NCBI GenBank assembly: GCA_937967535.1
Contig: CALCMV010000182.1
Location: 1-22,488, forward strand
Direction of reading: 5' to 3'
Source: an uncultured Saprospiraceae bacterium
GTDB taxonomy: Bacteria; Bacteroidota; Bacteroidia; Chitinophagales; Saprospiraceae
DNA length: 22,488 nt
The position numbers and the translations under genes are program-made. This document shows, piece after piece, positions 14,587 to 21,248 of this stretch (its first letter is position 1; each line of letters starts with the position of its first letter). The notes beneath the pieces were generated by a model. It did not search any database and was not told the origin of the DNA. It worked only from the letters and a program-made list of their open reading frames with translations.

Positions 14587-16068
14587 ATGAAAAAAATCCT
14601 CGCTTTAATTATTCTGCCAATACTCTTTATCGGATGTTCTAAAGAAAGTAGTAATGTAACCGATGAGAGTATTGTTGTTAACTCCGGATTTACCGCCGAT
14701 GGATACTCCACGCCAATCGGAGGCGACAATTATAATGAAATCGAAGAAAATCCCTTCGTGAATGTAGCTGATGAAGCTGTCTCCACTTTCTCCATTGATG
14801 CAGACGGGGCTTCCTATGCCAATGTCCGCCGTTTTTTACAACAAGAAGATCAACTACCCGTAAAAGATGCGATACGCACCGAAGAATTGATTAATTATTT
14901 TGATTTGGATTACGAATTTAATGAAGCACAACACCCGATTGATTTGAATGGTGAAGTAAGCGAATGTCCGTGGAATGGCGCTCATAAACTCATCCGTATC
15001 GGCATCAAAGGCGAACCGATTGCCGGGGAGCTTCCTCCTTCAAATTTTGTATTTCTGATAGATGTATCCGGCTCAATGTCAAGCCCTGACAAGTTGGAAT
15101 TGCTCAAACAAGGCTTCAATCTTTTCGTAGATGAGATGGATGTCCAAGACCGAGTGGCAATCGTTACCTATGCGGGTTCGGCAGGTGTCGTACTCCAATC
15201 AACACTCGGTACGCAAAAACAAACCATCAAAAATGCCATCAACAGCTTGGGTTCGGGCGGCAGCACAGCAGGCGCACAAGGCATCATTACAGCATACGAA
15301 ATCGCACAAGCCAATCTCATTGCCGATGGCAATAACCGCATTATCATCGGTACGGATGGCGATTTTAATGTCGGTCCGAGTAGTCAGGATGAGTTGGTCG
15401 AATTGATTGAGGAAAAGCGTGATTTAGGAATTTTTATTACCGTAATCGGCGTAGGCAGAGGCAATCTCAATGATGGTGCTTTAGAACAAATCGCCAACAA
15501 TGGCAATGGTACATTTGAATATGTTGATAATGTAAAACAACTTCAAAAAGTGTTCATTTATGATTACAGCAAATTTTTTACCGTAGCAAAAGACGTAAAA
15601 GTACAAGTCGAATTTAACCCCGAAAATGTACAAGCCTATCGCTTAATTGGTTATGAAAACCGCGTATTGGAAAATGAAGATTTTGAAGACGACACAAAAG
15701 ATGCCGGCGAAATCGGTGCCAATCAAAATATCACCGCCTTGTACGAAATCATTCCTACGGGCAATGATGATTTTCGTCTCACGCCTACTTTTACGATTGA
15801 TTTTAGGTACAAAGAACCCGATTCGGATGTGAGTATTCCCTTGAATTTAGAGATATACGATGATGGAAATACCTTTGCACAAGCCTCTGATTTTATGAGA
15901 TTTACGGCGAGTGTGGCATCTTTCGCGCTCGTTCTTCGCGATTCGGAATACAAAGGTACGAGTAGTTACAATTATATAATTCAGTGGTTTGACAACACCA
16001 ATCTGAGCGACCCACATGGTTTCAAACAGGAGTTCAAACAATTGGTACAGAAAGCAGAAAGTTTATGA
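14587..16068 (+). CDS. von Willebrand factor A domain lipoprotein (YfbK-like)
   Basis: The 493-residue precursor has a lipobox FIGC (Cys17). A conserved N-terminal vWF_A-associated region follows (NPFVNVADEAVSTFSIDAD to LINYFDLDY, 55-110). The vWA domain (about 152-330) has a complete metal-ion adhesion site: DVSGSMS (Asp159, Ser161, Ser163), Thr227 in GSTAGAQG and Asp257 in GTDGDFN. The C-terminal DUF3520-like region contains AYRLIGYENR (350-359). This is the architecture of the YfbK/YfbK-like vWA lipoproteins, which should bind a metal-dependent ligand at the membrane surface; their partner is unknown. Its stop overlaps the start of the AlkD-like gene by four bases (ATGA), so the two are translationally coupled. 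Confidence 0.9.
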   Translation: MKKILALIILPILFIGCSKESSNVTDESIVVNSGFTADGYSTPIGGDNYNEIEENPFVNVADEAVSTFSIDADGASYANVRRFLQQEDQLPVKDAIRTEELINYFDLDYEFNEAQHPIDLNGEVSECPWNGAHKLIRIGIKGEPIAGELPPSNFVFLIDVSGSMSSPDKLELLKQGFNLFVDEMDVQDRVAIVTYAGSAGVVLQSTLGTQKQTIKNAINSLGSGGSTAGAQGIITAYEIAQANLIADGNNRIIIGTDGDFNVGPSSQDELVELIEEKRDLGIFITVIGVGRGNLNDGALEQIANNGNGTFEYVDNVKQLQKVFIYDYSKFFTVAKDVKVQVEFNPENVQAYRLIGYENRVLENEDFEDDTKDAGEIGANQNITALYEIIPTGNDDFRLTPTFTIDFRYKEPDSDVSIPLNLEIYDDGNTFAQASDFMRFTASVASFALVLRDSEYKGTSSYNYIIQWFDNTNLSDPHGFKQEFKQLVQKAESL

Positions 16069-16763
16069 CCTTTGATGAAGTAATTGCCCGATTGCAAAGC
16101 CTCGCAAATCCCGAAAAAGTTGTGCTGAAAGAAAAGAAATTTGGCATTATTTCCAACAATCCCTTGGGCGTTTATCACAAGGATTTAAAAATACTGGCAA
16201 AAGAAATAGGACGAGACAATGAATTAGCTATCCAATTATTTGATAGCGGAATTTATGAAGCGCGTTTGCTGTGCAGCAAGCTATTCAAACCGAAAGACGT
16301 TACCGAGGAATTGATGGAAAAATGGGTAGCAACATTTGAAAATTGGGAGATATGCGATTCCTTTTGTATGGGCTTGTTTGCGAAAAATAAATTAGCTGTA
16401 AAAAAAATACAGGACTGGCATTTGCGTGAACCGGAATTTGAGCGAAGGGCAGCATTTGCCACTATTGCAGCTTATTGTATGGCAGACAAATATGCTGATA
16501 ATGAACTCTTTGAATCATTTTTCCCAATCATAAAAAAAACTGCAAATGATGATAGGATTTATGTGAAAAAAGCGGTCAATTGGGCATTGAGAAATATTGG
16601 AAAAAGGAATAGCGACCTTCACCAATCTGCCCTTATGATAGCTCGCCAAATTCTGAAGATGGATAGCAAATCGGCTCAATGGATAGCTAAAGATGCCCTG
16701 CGCGAACTCGAAAAACCCAAAGTACGTATGTCGGATTACCCAAGAAAAATCTATCGTCCATAA
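16065..16763 (+). CDS. AlkD-like DNA alkylation repair protein
   Basis: The 232-residue all-helical protein resembles the DNA alkylation repair family (HEAT-like AlkC/AlkD glycosylases). The motif NWEICDSF (93-100) supplies Trp94 and the catalytic-type Asp98. KAVNWALRNIGKRN (169-182) supplies Trp173 and Arg176. These correspond to the Trp/Asp/Trp cluster that AlkD uses to excise positively charged 3- and 7-alkylpurines without base flipping. Its length is usual for the family. It should be cytoplasmic, which makes its four-base overlap with an exported vWA lipoprotein gene odd. Its 3' end meets a perfect terminator shared with the convergent RRM gene. Activity on alkylated DNA is inferred from motif retention. 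Confidence 0.87.
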   Translation: MTFDEVIARLQSLANPEKVVLKEKKFGIISNNPLGVYHKDLKILAKEIGRDNELAIQLFDSGIYEARLLCSKLFKPKDVTEELMEKWVATFENWEICDSFCMGLFAKNKLAVKKIQDWHLREPEFERRAAFATIAAYCMADKYADNELFESFFPIIKKTANDDRIYVKKAVNWALRNIGKRNSDLHQSALMIARQILKMDSKSAQWIAKDALRELEKPKVRMSDYPRKIYRP

Positions 16764-16765
16764 AT

Positions 16766-16797
16766 AAAAAAGGCGTTGCAATTGCAACGCCTTTTTT
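16766..16797. terminator. Perfect bidirectional terminator between convergent genes
   Basis: AAAAAAGGCGTTGCAA followed directly by its exact reverse complement, TTGCAACGCCTTTTTT, makes a 32-base palindrome. It serves the AlkD-like gene (plus) and the RRM gene (minus). Confidence 0.92.
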
Positions 16798-16824
16798 ACT
16801 GAAAAATATCTTGAAAAAAATATC

Positions 16825-17163
16825 TTAGTATCTTCTGTTGTAGCCACCACCGCCACCACCGCCTCCGCGGTTGCGATTGTAGCCTCCACCTCCACCTCCG
16901 CCGCCTCCGCGACTTCGGTTCTCTCTTGGTTCTGCTTTTTTCACGACAATGGTTCTGCCGTCAAATTCAACGCCGTTTAGTTCATTGATAGCATTTCTGC
17001 CAGCTTCGTCGTCGGGCATTTCAACAAATCCAAAACCTTTAGATCTGCCGGAGAACTTGTCAGTAATAATTTTCACGGATTCCACCTCGCCATACTCTTC
17101 AAAAGCTTCGCGGAGGTCAGATTCGTGTGTGTCAAAGTTTAACTTTGCAACAAAAATATTCAT
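16825..17163 (-). CDS. Glycine-rich RRM RNA-binding protein
   Basis: The 112-residue protein is a single RRM followed by a disordered Gly/Arg/Tyr tail. RNP2 is NIFVAKL (2-8) and RNP1 is KGFGFVEM (42-49), with the aromatic residues that stack on RNA. The tail (86-112) has two runs of eight to nine glycines separated by YNRNRG, ending YNRRY, as in bacterial and plant glycine-rich RNA-binding proteins. Such proteins bind single-stranded RNA and are often cold-induced. It is monocistronic with a well-formed promoter at 17306-17336, an unusually long leader of about 135 bases and a terminator at its 3' end. Cold induction or autoregulation through the leader is plausible but not shown. Confidence 0.93.
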   Translation of the reverse strand: MNIFVAKLNFDTHESDLREAFEEYGEVESVKIITDKFSGRSKGFGFVEMPDDEAGRNAINELNGVEFDGRTIVVKKAEPRENRSRGGGGGGGGGYNRNRGGGGGGGGYNRRY

Positions 17164-17305
17164 ATAAAAAAATTAATGAAACTGTGGAATTAATATTGGA
17201 AAAGAAATTAAACAGCCTCAATTAGAGAAATAGTGGTGAGAAATAAATAAAGTTAAAGAGACTGTATAAACGGCTCACGACACCAGAATTCATATCTAAT
17301 AACGA

Positions 17306-17336
17306 CAAAGGTAGCAGAATAGTTCGTTTTTTCAAA
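17306..17336 (-). promoter_or_regulatory. Promoter of the RRM gene
   Basis: On the minus strand TTTG (17333-17336) and TACCTTTG (17306-17313) are separated by exactly 19 bases, the Bacteroidota housekeeping consensus. Transcription should start near 17300, about 135 bases before the ATG. Confidence 0.75.
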
Positions 17337-17399
17337 AAAAAATATATTGACAAGTTGATGAAGTCTAAATATTCTTCAACTCAACAACTCGTTGTCCGG

Positions 17400-18725
17400 T
17401 CAACTTGCCTTCACAATTTCCGTTAAAAATTCGTTGAAATCCAAATCGCCGATGCCTGTACCTAAGCGCACCACGACGAGTTTTTTGGAGGGAATGATAT
17501 AAACGTATTGTCCTTGAAAACCTTGTGCGCCGTATGCCTCACGAGGCGCATCGGGATATTGTCCGCCGGCATTGAGCCAGAAAAACGAACCGTAGTCGCC
17601 CTCCGCACTTGGCGCAGGAGTGGCGGTATAAGCTGCCCAGCCTTCGGGTAGTACGCGCTCGCCTGCCCACATACCGTCGTTGAGATAAAGCATGCCGAAT
17701 TTTGCCCAATCCCGCGCCGTTGCGTAGCTATACGATGAGCCTACAAAAGTCCCCGAAGCATCCGTCTCCATCATAGCGCTGTTCATACCGATTTTGTGAA
17801 ATAATTCGCGGTATGGAAATGCCCAATAGTCCTGAATATCAGCGAATTGTCGGCGTTGCAGACCTGCTACGATATTGGTGGTGCCGGAAGAGTAAAGGAA
17901 TTTTTCTGTGGGGGCTTGTTTGGCTTTTGATTGAATGGCGTGTTGGTACATATCGCCGCGCATGGCGAGCATTTTGGTCACATCGCTTATCCAAAAATAA
18001 TTCTCATTCCACTTCAAACCACTTCCCATTTGCAGCAGATTATTCCAAGTGATTTTGGCGCGTTCATCGCCTTGCCATTCGGGAATATCAACAGGTTTTT
18101 CGATGTCAATCATGCCTTTTTGCACCATGATACCCGCTATTGCATTGGTGATACTTTTTGTCATTGACCAACCGAGCAATAAACTATTTTCGTCCAATCC
18201 TTCGCCGTATTTTTCACCAATGATTTGACCATCTTTCACTACTACGACTGCGCTCGTGCGTTTTCCTCCTTCAAATGATTTGTCAATCGCACGGTTCAAT
18301 TTTTCTTGATTAAAAACAGGTTTATCAGAAAAATTATTTTCAGAAAAAATATCAGTTATTGAGGTCGGTTTTGGAATAGAAAAAGATAATTCTTGCGTTT
18401 TTTCTAAAGGATAATCCTTCGTAACAATCGCAGAACCAAGCCCTTCGCGATACACAGCCGTCAGTTTTCCCAATCCTAAAAAAGTAGCAGTAGCCGTTTT
18501 TTGTTGTTCATCATATTTTATTTTTGCAAATTTTATCAGCGAATAATTATTCTCATTTTCAGCAATATACCCGGCACTTCTACCTGCCAAAAAATGAGAC
18601 GAGCAGGCGCGTTTTGCTGCTACTCCTGTCACGATTGTGGGTGCAGGTGTCAGCAAAAAGAGCAGCACAACAGCCAACAAAATCACTCCGAGAATACTTC
18701 CAATTATCATAAGTAATTTTTTCAT
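17400..18725 (-). CDS. Beta-lactamase-fold serine hydrolase (class C/6-aminohexanoate-dimer hydrolase-like)
   Basis: The 441-residue protein starts with an N-terminal membrane segment (about 4-26, uncleaved or a signal peptide), then about 120 residues of membrane-proximal region. The serine hydrolase domain has the SxxK motif SMTK (Ser187, Lys190) in LGWSMTKSIT, the tyrosine motif YSSGTTN (Tyr278) and a C-terminal GAQGFQGQYVYI (399-410) in place of the KTG box. The GWSMTKS context and the GxQG box resemble the NylB-type esterase/amidase group (COG1680) rather than true AmpC. It probably hydrolyses esters, amides or peptides in the periplasm; antibiotic resistance should not be assumed. No operon partner. 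A TATATTTA sequence just before the ATG is one base off a -7 box. Confidence 0.88.
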   Translation of the reverse strand: MKKLLMIIGSILGVILLAVVLLFLLTPAPTIVTGVAAKRACSSHFLAGRSAGYIAENENNYSLIKFAKIKYDEQQKTATATFLGLGKLTAVYREGLGSAIVTKDYPLEKTQELSFSIPKPTSITDIFSENNFSDKPVFNQEKLNRAIDKSFEGGKRTSAVVVVKDGQIIGEKYGEGLDENSLLLGWSMTKSITNAIAGIMVQKGMIDIEKPVDIPEWQGDERAKITWNNLLQMGSGLKWNENYFWISDVTKMLAMRGDMYQHAIQSKAKQAPTEKFLYSSGTTNIVAGLQRRQFADIQDYWAFPYRELFHKIGMNSAMMETDASGTFVGSSYSYATARDWAKFGMLYLNDGMWAGERVLPEGWAAYTATPAPSAEGDYGSFFWLNAGGQYPDAPREAYGAQGFQGQYVYIIPSKKLVVVRLGTGIGDLDFNEFLTEIVKAS

Positions 18726-18776
18726 CCTGTAAATATACGTGCTGATGCGTGGATGTCCTGATGCGCTGACGTATTT

Positions 18777-18885
18777 TTTTTCGCTATGCGAAAAATTATT
18801 TTTGATAATATAATACTTATTTTTGCCACGAATACACTAATTTTTTTACGAATTTATTGATGATTCCCTTAAAATCATTCGTGGC
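18777..18885. repeat. Two hairpins in the gap between the hydrolase and YbbR genes
   Basis: TTTTTCGC (18777-18784) pairs with GCGAAAAA (18788-18795), and GCCACGAAT (18825-18833) pairs with ATTCGTGGC (18877-18885). One or both may end transcription from the YbbR operon. Just before them, CTGATGCG occurs twice in a low-complexity stretch. The following GCTTAGAGCATG is also found after the kinase gene. Confidence 0.55.
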
Positions 18886-18915
18886 TTAGAGCATGAGTAC
18901 CTCAAGCACATCAAT

Positions 18916-19863
18916 TCACCGACTAATAATAAACTCTACATGTTGCGGTTGTGTATTTGTATTATTGACAAAATCGGGAACTTCGCTAAGTTTGACGGGT
19001 GCATAGTTGGAATTATTGATGTCAACTTTTGTAAAATCGGCAACTGCTTTGAATTGAGTGGCGTTCACTTTATCATAACTGCTCAATCCTACGCGGCAGG
19101 TAATTTTTGTTTTGGAAGGATGAATGGTGAGTAAAAGCGTGTCGGGTGCATTGATAATTTGAATGGGAACTTCGAGTGTTTTTTCGGTAAATTGCTCGAC
19201 TTCAATCCTGCAAACTACTTCGCTAAGGTCAAAACTAACGGCTGTATTTGGGTGAGAAAGCAATGAAACCCTAGGGTTTTGATTTTCTTTAAGATTCTTA
19301 ATTTCAATAACTTCTGTTTGCCATAGATCAACTTTTTCAATCAGAGATTTGGGTCCGTATATCGTGATGCTATCCGGTACCGGGCTTGGGGGTATCACAA
19401 ATTGATATTGCGGCGCAAGCTCAATTTTTTTCTGCAATGCTAAGGGAATACGTTTGCCTGCTTTATCATCTAATTGTACTGTGATGGATTGATAAGTGCG
19501 AAGTTCGGCGGTGAGGAGATTGGGCAAACGCTTTTGTATGGCGGTTTCGAGTTCGGAAGCACTGATGCTTGGGTTGGATATATTTTCGAGGGTAATGAGG
19601 ATTTTGGGACGTTGGGCGCGAAGGTAACGACCAAATAATGCCCAACCTGTACCACTGATTTTGGGCGTGATAGTAGCCGGTGGCGGTATAGCGAATATTT
19701 TATCGTCGGGTAAGGTATAGCTAATCTCAAGTGGAAGGTATGTTTGATGCGGTTGCGACATTTTCATAAATAACCAAACAACAAAGGCAATGCCGATGCA
19801 GCCCATCAACATTGCCCTGTCCGTTTGCAAAAATGCCTTTATTTTGTCGGTATCAACTTGCAC
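18916..19863 (-). CDS. YbbR-domain membrane protein
   Basis: The product has one N-terminal membrane segment (MLMGCIGIAFVVWLFMKM) and an extracytoplasmic region of beta-rich YbbR-like repeats: LPLEISYTLPDD, a GTGWALFGRYL segment, SITIYGPKSLIEKVDL and LEVPIQIINAPDTLLL. YbbR proteins such as CdaR are cell-surface partners of membrane enzymes; in Bacteroidota the gene usually sits beside yajC, as here. Function beyond that is not known. The ORF opens with an ATG at 19923, which would overlap yajC by 71 bases. The GTG at 19863 overlaps by only 11 and is preferred; an ATG at 19812 is also possible, just before the membrane segment. It is the last gene of the DUF1573-yajC-YbbR operon. Confidence 0.82.
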   Translation of the reverse strand: MQVDTDKIKAFLQTDRAMLMGCIGIAFVVWLFMKMSQPHQTYLPLEISYTLPDDKIFAIPPPATITPKISGTGWALFGRYLRAQRPKILITLENISNPSISASELETAIQKRLPNLLTAELRTYQSITVQLDDKAGKRIPLALQKKIELAPQYQFVIPPSPVPDSITIYGPKSLIEKVDLWQTEVIEIKNLKENQNPRVSLLSHPNTAVSFDLSEVVCRIEVEQFTEKTLEVPIQIINAPDTLLLTIHPSKTKITCRVGLSSYDKVNATQFKAVADFTKVDINNSNYAPVKLSEVPDFVNNTNTQPQHVEFIISR

Positions 19864-20176
19864 TTTCAACCGTTTCTTTTGCGGAAGCGGTAGACATTTC
19901 CATGTTAATCGTTGTTTTTTCAATCGTCAGATAGGTCTTATTATAGACTTCGAGTGTGACGGTTGTATCATCAACTTTGGAAATTTTGCCGTGAATACCT
20001 CCGGCAGTGACTACATTCATTCCCTTGTCAAGATTTTCCACAAAACTGCGTTGCTCACGCGCACGCTTTGCTTGCGGACGGATAAGGAAAAAGTAAGCCA
20101 CCAACATGATAGCTGCCATGAAAATCAGGTTAATCATTCCTGCATCTCCGTTGGCTTGTAATAGCATTGTTTGCAT
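19853..20176 (-). CDS. yajC: YajC, accessory subunit of the Sec translocon
   Basis: The 107-residue protein has the YajC pattern: a short periplasmic N-terminus, one membrane segment (MINLIFMAAIMLVAYFFLI, 14-32), the conserved RPQAKRAREQRSF, then a small soluble domain with GMNVVTAGGIHGKISKVDD and a hydrophobic beta strand. YajC joins SecDF and YidC at the SecYEG channel and aids export and insertion of membrane proteins. The C-terminal tail after TIEKTTI is not conserved in character. It lies 84 bases after a DUF1573 lipoprotein gene and overlaps the YbbR gene, an order seen in many Bacteroidota. The gap upstream has a hairpin that could weaken its transcription. Confidence 0.94.
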   Translation of the reverse strand: MQTMLLQANGDAGMINLIFMAAIMLVAYFFLIRPQAKRAREQRSFVENLDKGMNVVTAGGIHGKISKVDDTTVTLEVYNKTYLTIEKTTINMEMSTASAKETVESAS

Positions 20177-20192
20177 AATATTTTGTTTGAGA

Positions 20193-20255
20193 TGAGAGAC
20201 GAGAGCAATGAGACGAGAGATTTTTTCTCTTGTCTTTTATCCCTCCTCTCTCGTC
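20193..20255 (-). promoter_or_regulatory. Hairpin-forming repeats between DUF1573 and yajC
   Basis: GAGACGAGAG occurs twice (20196-20205 and 20210-20219) and its complement CTCTCGTCT at 20247-20255. A second arm, TCTCTTGTCT (20225-20234), pairs with the inner copy across TTTTT. Competing hairpins are possible, as in an attenuator or partial terminator. Function is inferred. Confidence 0.45.
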
Positions 20256-20260
20256 TAACA

Positions 20261-20785
20261 TTACTTGTTTGTTGCAGTTGCTTCTTCTTCTACTTTCTCA
20301 ACTGTACCGTCAATGTGAACAGTAGTCAGCTTAGGCCAAGTATTCGCTGTGATATTGACCGGTTTACGCTGTCTTCCTGATTTACCTTTACTATTGAATT
20401 TAACGGCAATCTCACCGGCTTCACCCGGAGCGATAGGCTCTTTCGGATATTGTGGTACTGTACAACCACAAGTTGATTTTGCAGTTTCGATAATCAATGG
20501 TGCCACACCGGTATTGGTAAACTTGAAGGTATGCTCTACCTGCTCACCTGCTTTGATAGTACCGTAGTCATAAACTTGCTCTGTGAAAGTTATTTTAGCG
20601 ACGTTTACCGTATCTGCAGGAATAGCGGGAGTAGGTGTTGCAGCTTGTGGGTTGTTTGCATTGGGCAATGTTGATTTATCGTTCAAAGTAGTGACAGTTT
20701 CCTCTGCTTTATTCGCAGTGTCACTCTTACAAGCAGTGAAACCTACTGCTAAGGCTAATAGACAAAATAATACGACGTTTTTCAT
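20261..20785 (-). CDS. DUF1573 lipoprotein
   Basis: From the ATG at 20785 the precursor has 174 residues: a lipoprotein signal with lipobox GFTAC (Cys19), a low-complexity spacer (20-60) and the DUF1573 domain. The hallmark TCGCTVPQYPKEPIAPGE (105-122) and the ASH/MSP-like beta strands (HTFKFTNTGVAPLIIE, IAVKFNSKGKSGRQ) are clear. These small immunoglobulin-like domains are abundant in Bacteroidota surface proteins; function unknown. The ORF extends upstream to 20893, but the promoter at 20827-20857 lies within that extension, so the 20785 start is right. It is first in the DUF1573-yajC-YbbR operon. Its mature N-terminus CKSDTA is identical to that of the WCGWC thioredoxin lipoprotein. Confidence 0.9.
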   Translation of the reverse strand: MKNVVLFCLLALAVGFTACKSDTANKAEETVTTLNDKSTLPNANNPQAATPTPAIPADTVNVAKITFTEQVYDYGTIKAGEQVEHTFKFTNTGVAPLIIETAKSTCGCTVPQYPKEPIAPGEAGEIAVKFNSKGKSGRQRKPVNITANTWPKLTTVHIDGTVEKVEEEATATNK

Positions 20786-20826
20786 GTCTTTTTCGTTTTC
20801 TAATTTAATTAAAAAAAAATTGAGCG

Positions 20827-20857
20827 CAAAGATAGTTCTTTTTATTAATCTTTCAAA
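20827..20857 (-). promoter_or_regulatory. Promoter of the DUF1573-yajC-YbbR operon
   Basis: On the minus strand TTTG (20854-20857) and TATCTTTG (20827-20834) are exactly 19 bases apart, a full Bacteroidota housekeeping promoter. The start site would be near 20820, about 35 bases before the ATG at 20785. Confidence 0.78.
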
Positions 20858-20907
20858 AAATAAAAATGCCTTTACACGCGATTTACAATGCAAATATACA
20901 CTTTCTA

Positions 20908-20953
20908 AACTAAAAATTTAGTTAAACTTCAAATTTTAACTAAATTTTTAGTT
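20908..20953. promoter_or_regulatory. Paired operator-like palindromes upstream of the DUF1573 promoter
   Basis: AACTAAAAATTTAGTT (20908-20923) and its exact reverse complement AACTAAATTTTTAGTT (20938-20953) lie 30 bases apart centre to centre. Each is close to palindromic itself, so they could be two repressor sites or the arms of one hairpin. They end 50-100 bases beyond the -33 box. Confidence 0.5.
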
Positions 20954-20983
20954 TTAATTAAACATTCACACTCATTTAAGTTA

Positions 20984-21192
20984 GACTTTGGAAAGAGGAA
21001 ATTGGGTAATTTGAAAATTCGGTAATCCCGATAACTATCGGGACTTTTTTAGAATTTTACATAAAAGAATTAATAAACTATTTTATTTTAATAATGAAAA
21101 ATATTCAATTGATTATCAATGAGTTACAATTTTAAACCTAATTTCCCTCTCGGCTCAGCCGAGACTAATTCCCATTTTGTCCAAAGTTCAAA
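20984..21192. repeat. Degenerate intergenic repeat with hairpins upstream of guaA
   Basis: ACTTTGGA-type ends (near 20985 and, inverted, near 21185) enclose two hairpins: TCCCGATA/TATCGGGA (21026-21043, followed by six T) and CTCGGCTCAGCCGAG (about 21154-21168). The left half resembles 12003-12130. No gene is visible in 20894-21248. Confidence 0.45.
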
Positions 21193-21232
21193 TTTAAGAT
21201 TGTAGCATTATAGCATTTCATCATTGTTTCCC

Positions 21233-21240
21233 TATCTTTG
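21233..21240 (+). promoter_or_regulatory. -7 box of guaA
   Basis: TATCTTTG matches TAnnTTTG and ends eight bases before the ATG, giving a leader of only a few bases. No TTTG is visible at the -33 spacing. No purine riboswitch-like structure is apparent. Confidence 0.5.
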
Positions 21241-21248
21241 CCGCCAAT

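Noticed and set aside
14226..14729. Minus-strand ORF with three copies of an 11-residue repeat (KLSRQLYGINL)
   Set aside because: It is simply the 33-base tandem repeat read in frame; it overlaps the terminator and the start of the vWA gene and has no other protein-like character.
17400..18725. Antibiotic-resistance beta-lactamase
   Set aside because: The SxxK/Tyr motifs fit the wider COG1680 serine hydrolases and the KTG box is replaced by GxQG; resistance cannot be claimed.
20786..20893. Extended N-terminus for the DUF1573 protein
   Set aside because: The full -33/-7 promoter lies in this stretch, and the shorter start gives a proper lipoprotein signal peptide.
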